A stretch of 45,740 bases of DNA from NCBI RefSeq assembly GCF_016082275.1, contig NZ_MOWM01000051.1:1-45740 (forward strand), written 5' to 3'. Below are positions 1 through 7,351 of the stretch, in pieces. Position numbers and translations under genes: made by a program. Positions within the stretch are counted from its first letter, which is position 1; each line of letters opens with the position of its first letter. Source of the DNA: Variovorax sp. E3. GTDB taxonomy: Bacteria > Pseudomonadota > Gammaproteobacteria > Burkholderiales > Burkholderiaceae_C. The notes under the pieces were generated by a model that saw only the letters and a program-made list of their open reading frames with translations, searched no databases and was not told where the DNA came from.

Positions 1-546
1 CTCCCGCAGCTTGCGCACCATGTCCCACATGCCGCGGCGCAACTCCACGTCAACGCCGGCGGTGGGCTCGTCGAGAAAAAGAATCCGGGGTTCATGCGAC
101 AGCGCCTTGGCGATCATCACGCGGCGCTTCATGCCGCCCGAAAGCGCCATAATCTTGCTGTCTTTCTTGTCCCACAGGGACAGGTCGCGCAGCACCTTCT
201 CGATATGGGCCGGGCTCGGCGGCAGGCCGAACAGGCCGCGGCTGAAGCTCACCGTGCCCCATACGGTTTCAAAGGCGTCGGTGGCCAATTCCTGGGGCAC
301 CAGGCCGATCTTCGTGCGTGCGGCCCGGAAGTCGGTGACGATGTCGTGTCCATCGGCCAGCACCGTGCCTTCGCTGGGGTTGACGATGCCGCAGATGATG
401 CTGATCAGCGTCGTCTTGCCCGCCCCATTGGGCCCGAGCAATGCGAATATCTCCCCCCGGTGGATGTCCAGGTCGATGCGATTGAGCGCTTGAAATCCGG
501 ACGCGTAGGTCTTGGAAAGCTGATTGACCGAGACGATAGGCGGCAC
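1..546 (-). CDS. ABC transporter ATP-binding protein (3' end cut by the window)
   Basis: ATPase subunit of an ABC exporter, of the ABC-2/NodI/CcmA-like single-domain type, which would power a separate membrane subunit lying beyond the window edge. The 182 visible residues contain Walker A GPNGAGKTT (38-46), a Q-loop region (VPQE), the signature LSGGMKRR (from 135) and Walker B ILFLDE (155-160) followed by the D-loop. Start chosen is GTG at 546, preceded by a purine-rich AAAGAGAT; no in-frame ATG lies between it and an upstream stop. The substrate cannot be told without the permease. It follows the molybdenum hydroxylase remnant on the same strand with a gap of about 120 bases. Confidence 0.9.
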   Translation of the reverse strand, partial: MPPIVSVNQLSKTYASGFQALNRIDLDIHRGEIFALLGPNGAGKTTLISIICGIVNPSEGTVLADGHDIVTDFRAARTKIGLVPQELATDAFETVWGTVSFSRGLFGLPPSPAHIEKVLRDLSLWDKKDSKIMALSGGMKRRVMIAKALSHEPRILFLDEPTAGVDVELRRGMWDMVRKLRE

Positions 547-584
547 GGGATCTCTTTGCTGTCTGGATGGGGCTGAAATCTTAA

Positions 585-617
585 CCGCGGGCCGCCGGAT
601 CGCGCGGGTGCCCGCGG
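585..617 (-). terminator. GC-rich hairpin between two minus-strand genes
   Basis: CCGCGGGC at 585-592 is perfectly complementary to GCCCGCGG at 610-617. It lies downstream of the remnant ending at 665 and just upstream of the ABC gene start at 546. There is no clear T-run, so termination is only an inference. Confidence 0.3.
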
Positions 618-664
618 CCCTGGATGATCTTGCGCAGTCGACTACGCACGCGCTCGACGGGCCG

Positions 665-1027
665 TCACATGAGTTTCTCAGGCGAAATTGGCAGGTCGCG
701 CACGCGCTTGCCGGTCGCATGGAAGATCGCGTTGGCGATCGCCGCCGGGATCCCCACCATGCCGAGCTCGCCCATGCCCTTCACACCCAGGGGATTGACG
801 ATGGTGTCGTCTTCCTCGACGAAGATGGTTTCGATGGAATGAATGTCGGCGTTCACGGGCACATGGTAGTGCTGCAGGTTGGCATTCATGATGCGCCCGA
901 AGCGGTGGTCGATCTCGAACGTGCGTCGCGCCTGCCCCACTTCGTCGAGCGCCGGCGTTTCCCGCAGAAGGGCGGCTTCGTCGGCGCCGAGTTCGGCAGG
1001 AAGGTCATCTCTGGTTTCGTGGGACAT
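665..1027 (-). pseudogene. C-terminal remnant of a xanthine/aldehyde dehydrogenase molybdopterin-binding subunit
   Basis: The last ~85 residues match the extreme C-terminus of the large molybdenum-binding subunit of the xanthine dehydrogenase family (YagR/PaoC/CoxL type): RIMNANLQHYHVPVNADI, then NPLGVKGMGELGMVGIPAAI and the terminal TGKRVRDLPI. The full family protein is about 700-780 residues, so about 85% is missing, including most of the cofactor-binding part. The first ~35 residues do not look like the family. ATG at 1027 has a good GGAG box 8 bases upstream. Another ATG at 1057 overlaps the stop of the upstream cyclophilin-like gene, so the fragment is probably translated. It may be a free-standing remnant protein, but an enzymatic role is unlikely. 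Confidence 0.75.
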
Positions 1028-1053
1028 GGACTTTGCTCCGTTGGGTTGTGGGG

Positions 1054-1589
1054 TCATGGCCGCGCCGAGAACTGAACCCGCAGGCCGCCGCGGCCGAGCG
1101 CCTGCGCGAGGCCTGCGGGATCGCTCACCTGCCCCAGACGCGTGTACGAATAGGGCGAGTCGAAGGTCATGTAGAACACGACCACGGTGTTGTCGCCCCA
1201 CAGCATGAGGTCGCCGCTACGTATCGTTCCCGGACGAATCGGGTGGGCTGGCAGATTCTTTGGCAGGTCGAATTTCTTTTCATTGCCGTTCAAATCGGTC
1301 ATGTCGAGCGTCAGTGGCAGTCGCGCGACGAACGCCCGTGCAGCCTCGGTGTCGGCCAGGGTGACGGCAAAGCGTCGCCCGCCAGCGGTCATCCACATAC
1401 CTCTCTCCCGGGCCTTGTCGGTGGCCGCACCGGCCTCCGCGGCTGCGACGACGCGTGCCGCGGATACCGGCTGCTCATCCGCATGACTGCGTCGAGTGCT
1501 GCCATGCCGATGAACAAGCCCGCGAGACGCAGACACGAAGTTCGAAAAGCGGCCAAACGCATGGCCGGCGGGTCCTGCGCTACGTTCAT
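1054..1589 (-). pseudogene. Exported cyclophilin-like domain protein, frame broken after the signal peptide
   Basis: The C-terminal ~110 residues match the cyclophilin-like fold family of small bacterial proteins: a beta-rich start MTAGGRRFAVTLAD, then LPLTLDMTDLNGNEK, RPGTIRSGDLMLWGDNT and YSYTRLG. The family is often annotated as a hypothetical or lipoprotein-type protein, and a catalytic function is not established. ATG 1589 overlaps the stop of the MFS gene (ATGA) and begins a convincing export signal (MRLAAFRTSCLRLAGLFIGM), but that frame runs out at 1389. The domain is in the -1 frame, so one base is missing near 1485-1500. The span 1054-1589 is one base short of a multiple of three. 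Translation could instead restart at the MWM codons just before the domain, giving a cytoplasmic protein. Confidence 0.65.
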
Positions 1590-2809
1590 GTCGATTCGCC
1601 CCCGTCTGCACGCGCCGTCAGGAACACCATGAACGCGCCGAGCAGCAACAAGGCGGCGCTGAACGCGAAGGTGCTCTGGTAGCCGCTGCGGTCGAACAGA
1701 ACGCCGCCCAGGGTCGAGCCCAGCGCGATGCACAGCTGCACGACGGCGACCATGAGCCCTCCCCCGGCTTCCGCATCGGCGGGCAGCGTTTGCGCGATCC
1801 ACATCCACCAGCCGACGGGAGCGCCCGTCGCCAGCAAACCCCAGGCGCTCAACAACACCGTGGTGACGGCCGCCGACTCCCCGCCCATCATCAGCGCCAC
1901 GGCGATCACCGCCATCAGGACGGGGATGATCGCCAACATGAGATACACCCCTTTCCTGAGGAACCACCCGATCACGGTGGCGCCGACGAAACCCGAGATT
2001 CCGATCGCCAGCAGGATGAGCGACAAGGAGGAAGCGCCGGCGCGCGTCACGGTCTCCAGGAACGGCCGAAGGTAGGTGAACAGCGCGAACTGACCCATGA
2101 AGAAAAGGCCGACCCCCAGCATGCCAAGCCTGACCCGTCGATTCCCGAGAAGTCTGAAGACGCTGCCGGAACCCGCAGCGCGCTGCTGCGCCGGCATGGA
2201 GGGAAGGCTGATCCATTGCCACGCAAATGCAATCAGCGCGATCGGCACAAGGCAGAAAAAGGCGCCGCGCCAACCCACCGTTGAACCCAGGCAGCTCCCG
2301 ATCGGGGCCGCCACGACGGTGGCAAGCGCATTGCCGCCGTTGAAGAGTGCGAGTGCGCGCGGTACTTTCGAAGGCGCTACCAGCTGCATGGCAGTTGCGG
2401 CCAACATGGACCAGAACCCGCCGACGACGATGCCGATGAGCGCCCGGCCCGCCATGTACGTCAGGTAGTTCGGGGCGACCCCGACGATGGCGCCGGACAG
2501 GCACATCAGGGCTGTCAGAGAAAGCAACAGCGTTTTGCGATTGATCTTGCGGGCGACGGTCGAGATCGACAGACTCGTGAGCACTGCACAAGCACCGGAG
2601 ATCGCGATGCCCTGTCCGGCCATGCCTTCAGTGACGTGGAGGTCGAAGGCCAACGGCGTCAGCAGACTGACGGGCATGAACTCCGAGGCGATCAGCGCGA
2701 AGACGCAAAGCGTCATGGCGAAGACGCCGCCCCAATGGGCGGGCTGCGATCCGTTTCGTTCGTCGAAGGCGGCGCTTGCGCTCGGGCCGCCGATGGTCCG
2801 CGCCGTCAT
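1586..2809 (-). CDS. MFS efflux transporter, NepI-like (DHA1 family)
   Basis: Inner-membrane major facilitator of 407 residues with about 12 hydrophobic segments. From memory it resembles E. coli NepI (purine ribonucleoside efflux) across its length: FALIASEFMPVSLLTPLA in helix 1, a FWSMLAATAMQLV helix after GIVVGG, and the P-x-GW motif PVGWWMWIAQTLPADAEAGG late in the protein. NepI exports inosine and guanosine in exchange for protons; the substrate here is not proven. ATG 2809 overlaps the stop of the hydrolase gene by one base (TGATG), and its own stop overlaps the next ATG, so it sits inside a coupled minus-strand operon divergent from the LysR gene at 4109. Confidence 0.88.
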   Translation of the reverse strand: MTARTIGGPSASAAFDERNGSQPAHWGGVFAMTLCVFALIASEFMPVSLLTPLAFDLHVTEGMAGQGIAISGACAVLTSLSISTVARKINRKTLLLSLTALMCLSGAIVGVAPNYLTYMAGRALIGIVVGGFWSMLAATAMQLVAPSKVPRALALFNGGNALATVVAAPIGSCLGSTVGWRGAFFCLVPIALIAFAWQWISLPSMPAQQRAAGSGSVFRLLGNRRVRLGMLGVGLFFMGQFALFTYLRPFLETVTRAGASSLSLILLAIGISGFVGATVIGWFLRKGVYLMLAIIPVLMAVIAVALMMGGESAAVTTVLLSAWGLLATGAPVGWWMWIAQTLPADAEAGGGLMVAVVQLCIALGSTLGGVLFDRSGYQSTFAFSAALLLLGAFMVFLTARADGGEST

Positions 2810-3942
2810 CAGGCGCTCGCAGCCACGAGGTGTTGGTTGAAGAAGGACGTGAGCTTGTCGAACGGGATCAGCGCCACGCGGTCGTACAGGTCCACATGGC
2901 CGGCGCCCGCAACGACGTACAGCTCCTTCGGCACGGCAGCGCGCTTGTAGGCGTCTTCGCTGAACTCCCTGGAATGCGCCTGGTCACCGGTGATGAAAAG
3001 CAACGGCCTCGGCGAGATCGTCTCGATGTCGTTGAACGGGTAGAAGTTCATGAACTTGACGTTGCTGGTCAAGGTCGGCTGCGTGGTGGTCAGCGCCGAG
3101 GCGCCCTTTGGCGTGAATTCACCGCGCGGCGTGCGATAGAAATCAAAGAACTCGCGCTGGATGGGATGCGTGTCGGCCGCCAGCTTGAGCACCGTTCCGC
3201 CGGTGTATTGGACGGCACCGCCGTTGAACTCGACCTGACGCTGTTCGGCGGCGGCAGCGATGATCTGCTTGCGCTGCTCGACGGTCTGGGAGTGGTTGAG
3301 CGCGTCGCGGTTCGCGGCGCCCATGTCGTACATGCTCACCGTGGCGATGGCCTTCATGCGCGGATCGATCTTCGCCGCACTGATGACGAAGCTGCCGCTG
3401 CCGCATACGCCGATGGCGCCGATCCGGTTCTTGTCGACGAACGCCTGGCTGCCGAGGAAATCGACCGCGGCGCTGAAGCTCTCGGCGTACATGTCGGGCG
3501 ACACCGCATTGCGCGGCTGACCCTCGCTGCCACCCCAGAACGCGAGGTCCAGCGACATCGTCACGAAGCCCTGTTCCGCCATCTTGGTGGCATACAGGTT
3601 GGCACTCTGCTCCTTGACCGCGCCCATGGGGTGTCCCACCACGATGGCGGGGGCCTTGGCCTTGCGGTCGAATGACTTGGGCGTGAAGAGGTTGCCGGCT
3701 ACGCGCATGCCGTACTGGTTCTCGAACGCGACGGCCTTCGAGATGACCTTGTCGCTGCGGTAGAAGTTGTCAGCGCCCTTCGAGAGGTCGGTGGTGAAGG
3801 CCGTATCGGCTGCGAACGCCACCGGGCCGGCCGCGGCAAGAAGCGTCATCCCGGCCACGGACTTCTGAAGGAAGTCGCGACGGTCCGGCTCGGTTGTGGC
3901 GGTGCCGTGCGGCAGGGATGCGATGGGATGGTGTGTCTTCAA
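2809..3942 (-). CDS. Tat-exported alpha/beta hydrolase with a cysteine nucleophile elbow
   Basis: Predicted periplasmic alpha/beta hydrolase of 377 residues, of the YcjY/dienelactone-hydrolase-like group. A twin-arginine signal is visible (DRRDFLQ at 20-26, then a hydrophobic stretch ending in AFAA near 45). The nucleophile elbow reads GVCGSGS, making Cys180 the likely nucleophile instead of Ser. Asp320 (ITGDQ) and His349 (GAGH) complete a plausible triad. The start is TTG at 3942, 5 bases after GGAG; no ATG lies ahead of the Tat motif. It is the first gene of the operon with the NepI-like pump and is divergent from a LysR gene, its likely regulator. The substrate is unknown. Confidence 0.85.
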   Translation of the reverse strand: MKTHHPIASLPHGTATTEPDRRDFLQKSVAGMTLLAAAGPVAFAADTAFTTDLSKGADNFYRSDKVISKAVAFENQYGMRVAGNLFTPKSFDRKAKAPAIVVGHPMGAVKEQSANLYATKMAEQGFVTMSLDLAFWGGSEGQPRNAVSPDMYAESFSAAVDFLGSQAFVDKNRIGAIGVCGSGSFVISAAKIDPRMKAIATVSMYDMGAANRDALNHSQTVEQRKQIIAAAAEQRQVEFNGGAVQYTGGTVLKLAADTHPIQREFFDFYRTPRGEFTPKGASALTTTQPTLTSNVKFMNFYPFNDIETISPRPLLFITGDQAHSREFSEDAYKRAAVPKELYVVAGAGHVDLYDRVALIPFDKLTSFFNQHLVAASA

Positions 3943-4012
3943 GGGATCTCCGACGATGCGAGTTCAAATGGGATGGACCAAGTTTGGCGGCGTTGACTCG
4001 TCGCGACTAGAC

Positions 4013-4030
4013 GTCCATCGCCGCATGGAC
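4013..4030. promoter_or_regulatory. Inverted repeat in the hydrolase/LysR divergent region
   Basis: GTCCAT-cgccgc-ATGGAC is a perfect 6-base dyad between the TTG start at 3942 and the LysR ATG at 4109. A dyad in a LysR divergent promoter region is the usual place for its operator; the assignment is inference. A second hairpin-like repeat, GCGCTCC-c-GGAGCGC, lies about 20 bases further on. Confidence 0.4.
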
Positions 4031-4108
4031 TTATGGGTCCCAGGACTGAATGCCGGCGCTCCCGGAGCGCAAATCTAGAATCGGCTACCGATCGGCAAGG
4101 GACCTTCC

Positions 4109-4999
4109 ATGGCACGCGACAACATCACCGACATCGTTGCTTTTCTCGCTGTCGCACGCGAGCGCAGCTTCACGCGCGCCGCGGCCAAGCTCGGTATTTC
4201 GCAGTCGGCGTTGAGCCACACCGTGCGCGACCTGGAAGCACGACTGGGGGTCCGGCTGTTGACGCGCACGACACGCAGCGTCTCGCCTACTGAAGCGGGC
4301 GAACGGCTGATGCAGACGGTCGGCCCGCGCCTGGAGGAGATCGAAGCGGAGATCGCCGCGGTCAGCGACCTGGGCGACAAGCCGATCGGCACGATCCGGA
4401 TCACGGCCATCGACCACGTGATCGACAACGTGCTGTGGCCGCGTCTGGCGAAAGTGCTGGACCGGTACCCGGACGTGAACGTGGAACTGAACTCCGACTA
4501 CCGGATGGTCGATGTGGCGGCCGACCGGTTCGACATCGGCGTGCGTTACGGCAACCAGGTGCAGCAGGACATGGTGGCGGTGCGCCTGACGCCCGACATC
4601 CGCATGACGATCGTTGGCGCCCCGGCTTACCTGGACGCCCAGCCGATGCCGGCGACCGTGCAGGACCTGTCGCGGCACCGTTGCATCGTGCTGCGCCTGA
4701 GTGGCGGAGGGCTCTACGCATGGGAGTTGCGCGACAGGGGCAAGGACGTGCAGGTGAAGGTCGAGGGGCAGGTCATCTTCAACGGTGCGTACCAGATGCT
4801 CAACGCCGCGCTGAGCGGGTATGGCCTGGCGTTCCTGCCCGTCGAGATGGCGCAGCCGTACGTGGACGCAGGGAAGCTGCGGCACGTCATGGAAGATTGC
4901 TGCCCGCCGTTCCCTGGCCTGCATGCGTACTATCCGAGCCACCGCAACTCCTCGCGCGCGATGAGGGTGGTGATCGAGGCCATTCGCCACCGCGCGTAG
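4109..4999 (+). CDS. LysR-family transcriptional regulator
   Basis: 296-residue LysR regulator. Residues 1-60 form the winged HTH (FLAVARERSFTRAAAKLG, then SQSALSHTVRDLEARLGVRL and TRTTRSVSPTEAG), and residues ~90-290 form the periplasmic-binding-protein-like effector domain (IGTIRIT onwards). It belongs to the CrgA/DsdC-like subgroup typical of Burkholderiales (YGLAFLPVEMAQPYVDAGKL). ATG 4109 follows a weak AAGGGA box. It is divergent from the hydrolase/NepI-like pump operon and likely controls it together with its own gene. The inducer cannot be inferred. Confidence 0.93.
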   Translation: MARDNITDIVAFLAVARERSFTRAAAKLGISQSALSHTVRDLEARLGVRLLTRTTRSVSPTEAGERLMQTVGPRLEEIEAEIAAVSDLGDKPIGTIRITAIDHVIDNVLWPRLAKVLDRYPDVNVELNSDYRMVDVAADRFDIGVRYGNQVQQDMVAVRLTPDIRMTIVGAPAYLDAQPMPATVQDLSRHRCIVLRLSGGGLYAWELRDRGKDVQVKVEGQVIFNGAYQMLNAALSGYGLAFLPVEMAQPYVDAGKLRHVMEDCCPPFPGLHAYYPSHRNSSRAMRVVIEAIRHRA

Positions 5000-5099
5000 C
5001 GAGAACGGTCCGGGTGAAAAGCCGTTCGGACCAGGGTGGGGTCAGCCGCCAGCGCCACCAGGAAAGGTGCGCCGTGCGTGGATGCCGGCGTGGGGATCG

Positions 5100-5495
5100 C
5101 ATCCTGAAGTGCGCCATCGTGGCGAGTTCCCGGCTCTGCCAGTCGAGGTTGTCGCGCGAACATGGCGCCGAACAGCTTCGTCTGGTTCGCGGCTCCGAGC
5201 TCGAGCAGCTCTTGCCCTCGCGCAACGGGCCCTGCTTCACGGCCGAGGACATCCTGCACGCCGCGCTGCTTGCGCGCGTCCACGACCTTCATCGGTTCGC
5301 CGAGCGCATTGAGGCTTCGCGGAAATCCGGTGTAGGCATACATCTGCACCAGGGTTTCCTTCGTCTCGCTGAGCGCAAGCCCTGCGTCCAGGCCCCTGGT
5401 TCAACGCTTGATTGAGCTTGGGGATGTCGCCCACCGCCGCCGCGGCGGAGATGGGCGCGATGGCCTGGTGCTTTGGCGAGAGCGCCGGCTCGGCG
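5100..5495 (-). pseudogene. Decayed carboxymuconolactone decarboxylase family gene
   Basis: Three reading frames in succession match one family. HQAIAPISAAAAVGDIPKLN (about 5485-5410) is followed by LDAGLALSETKETLVQMYAY and TGFPRSLNALGEPMKVV in a second frame, and RDNLDWQSRELAT in a third. The order is that of carboxymuconolactone decarboxylase/AhpD-like proteins of ~250 residues. One frame change is explained by an extra G in a GGGG run near 5395. Another occurs at the FARDN junction, where about 25 residues normally present after NQTKLFGA are also missing. The catalytic Cys-containing part and N-terminus are gone, so this is a real remnant rather than a single sequencing error. Confidence 0.75.
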
Positions 5496-5704
5496 CCCGA
5501 ACCAGCCCGCGACCCGCTGGTACTTGACGGCGCAGCGGCAGGATTTCTCACACTTCGCAACAAGACCACGGCCCCCGTTGACCTGCCCCTCTTGCCTTGC
5601 CATTCACGAAAGGGGAAGTCAGGGGTGTCAAGATGGGCTGACCTCGGTGGTATTTGAGCTGGACCGAGCTGCAAGCCGTGGTGCCTTCCTGGCCGGCTGC
5701 GGCG

Positions 5705-5835
5705 TCTCAGCCATTGCTCGTTGCACTCGTTCCAGAACTTCCGTTGAGGCCCTCGATACAGCCGTTCTGCATGGGCCGGCCCGGCTCGATCAGGATGCGG
5801 CGTGCCATGGCGCCGCGCTGCCCGGAATTCTCGAT
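5705..5835 (-). mobile_element. IS3-family transposase (OrfB) fragment
   Basis: RRILIEPGRPMQNGCIEGLN followed, after a -1 frame change, by KFWNECNEQWL matches the conserved catalytic-region block of IS3-family OrfB transposases (consensus IEPGKPMQNAFIESFNGRFRD, then ECLNEHWF). It contains the N-x2-E-type element carrying the final Glu of the DDE triad. Only about 40 residues of an OrfB (~270-300 residues) remain. No terminal inverted repeats or target duplications could be identified. It is fused in frame to the 3' end of the RraA-like gene. Confidence 0.75.
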
Positions 5836-6354
5836 GGCCAAAGCCCTGAGTGAAGCTCTTTCGACCACGACCACGCCATCGAGGTCTGCGCAAAGAAGGT
5901 CGCCCGGCTCGAACCGAACTCCTCCGAAACTCAAGGGAACACCGGACTCGCCGGCGCCGGCATCGCGCCCGCGCGGTGGCGCACTCGCTAGCGCGAAGAC
6001 GGCGAAATCGATGCCGCCCAGCATCTCGACATCGCGCACCGCCCCGTTGATGACGACGCCAGCCCATCCGTTGGCCATTCCCAGGTTCGCCATCTTCTCG
6101 CCGAGCAATGCGACCCGGCACGAGCCGCCCCCGTCAACGACAAGCAAGCGGCCCTCGCCAGGCTCGCGCAGCACGTTGCGCAGCAGCGCGGCGTCCTCGA
6201 AGACACGCACGCATGCGACGGGCCCGTACGCCGCGCGGCGCTTTCCGAACGACTGCAGCGGTGCCGAGCACACCTGTACCGCGGCGCCCAGCCCGTCGCA
6301 CAGGTCTGCCGTGCTGCACGGCGCGCCCGGATTGCATGACAGCTCGCTTGGCAT
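5707..6354 (-). CDS. RraA-like aldolase/decarboxylase, C-terminally fused to transposase debris
   Basis: Residues 1-~172 are a complete RraA/HMG-aldolase family protein: VVDGGGSCRVALLGEKMANL, GWAGVVINGAVRDVEML with the catalytic Arg107-Asp108 pair, and the C-terminal GVPLSFGGVRFEPGDLLCAD. Characterised members are metal-dependent 4-hydroxy-4-methyl-2-oxoglutarate / 4-carboxy-4-hydroxy-2-oxoadipate aldolases with oxaloacetate decarboxylase activity, or the E. coli RNase E inhibitor RraA. The catabolic context favours the aldolase role. The frame then runs through about 30 residues of IS3 transposase (from ~185) to a stop at 5707. The family usually ends near DGVVVV, so the core enzyme is intact. 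ATG 6354 lies one base after the stop of the Bug gene (TGA-C-ATG). Confidence 0.85.
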   Translation of the reverse strand: MPSELSCNPGAPCSTADLCDGLGAAVQVCSAPLQSFGKRRAAYGPVACVRVFEDAALLRNVLREPGEGRLLVVDGGGSCRVALLGEKMANLGMANGWAGVVINGAVRDVEMLGGIDFAVFALASAPPRGRDAGAGESGVPLSFGGVRFEPGDLLCADLDGVVVVERASLRALAIENSGQRGAMARRILIEPGRPMQNGCIEGLNGSSGTSATSNG

Positions 6355-6355
6355 G

Positions 6356-7323
6356 TCAGTCCAGCGTTGCGCCGGATTGCTTCACCAGCTTCTGGTGTTT
6401 TGCCATCTCGGACTGGAAGAACGCGGGCGCCCGGTCGGGGCCCGTGTCGAGCAGGGTCAGCCCCTGCGCCGCGAATGCCGCCTGGGCTTCGGCCGAAGCC
6501 AGCGCCGCCTTGACGGCGACGTAGTCGGCATCCACCACCGCCTTCGACAGCCCACCGGGGCCGATGAGCGCAATCCAGGCATCGAAGCTGTATTTCGGCA
6601 CGCCGGCTTCGGCCACGGTCGGCACGTCGGGCAACGCGGCCGAGCGTGCGGGCGTCGACACCGCCAGCGCGCGCAGCGCGCCGCCCTTGACTTGCGGGCC
6701 GACCTGCGAGATCGACACGAAGCCCAACTGCACCTGCCCGCCGATGAGGTCGGTGATCAGCGGGCCGGTGCCGCGATAGGGCACGTGTTTCATGTCGATG
6801 CCCGTCTCGCTGATGAGCAGTTCGCCCGCAAGATGCAGCGTGCTGCCGTTCCCGGCGGAACCGTAGTTGAGCTTGCCGGGGTTGGCCTTGGCATAGGCCA
6901 GCAGTTCCTTCACGTCCTTCACCGGCAGCTTCGGGTTGACCACCAGGACCAGCGGCACGGTGGCGAGCACCGCGATCGGCGTGATGTCCTTCAGGCTGTC
7001 GTAGGGAATGGTCTTGTAGATGCCGGGGTTGATGACGTGATTCGACGAAATCATGCCGAGCGTGAGCCCGTCCTTGGGTGCCTTCACGACTTGGCTGGTG
7101 CCGGGAATGCCGCCGGCACCTACGAAGTTCTCGACCACGACAGGATGGCCGGTGGCCTTGCCGAAGCCCGGTGCAATGCGCGCGCCACCGCGTCGACGGT
7201 GGAGCCCGCGGCAAGCGGGACGATCATGCGCAGCGGCTTATCGGACTGCGCATGCGCGCCAAGACAGCCGAGCGAAAGCAATGCGGCGAGCGCGGCGCGG
7301 CGGGTGGTGGTGCGGGGGGTCAT
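6356..7323 (-). pseudogene. Bug/TctC-type tricarboxylate-like solute-binding protein, single frameshift
   Basis: Periplasmic binding protein of the Bug family (tripartite tricarboxylate transporter type, ~322 residues). The N-terminus, with a signal peptide ending AHAQS and then KPLRMIVPLAAGSTVDAVAR, is in one frame from ATG 7323 (AAGGAG box). The rest, from GFGKATGHPVVVEN through GGIPGTSQVVKAPKDG, GSAGNGSTLHLAGELL and VPYRGTGPLITDLIGGQ, is in the -1 frame. One base is missing at about 7174 (gcccggtgcaatgcg, where a second C before AATGCG restores ALAPGFG). The remainder is clean and full length, so the protein may be intact in the organism. It would deliver a di/tricarboxylate for the hydro-lyase and aldolase on either side. 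Confidence 0.85.
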
Positions 7324-7351
7324 GGGTTTGTCTCCTTCTTGTGGGTGGAAT

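Noticed and set aside
583..664. Open codons continuing after the stop of the molybdenum hydroxylase stub (RPVERVRSRLRKIIQG then stop)
   Set aside because: In frame, but with no family similarity. The natural family C-terminus is at or near the stop at 665, so readthrough is not supported.
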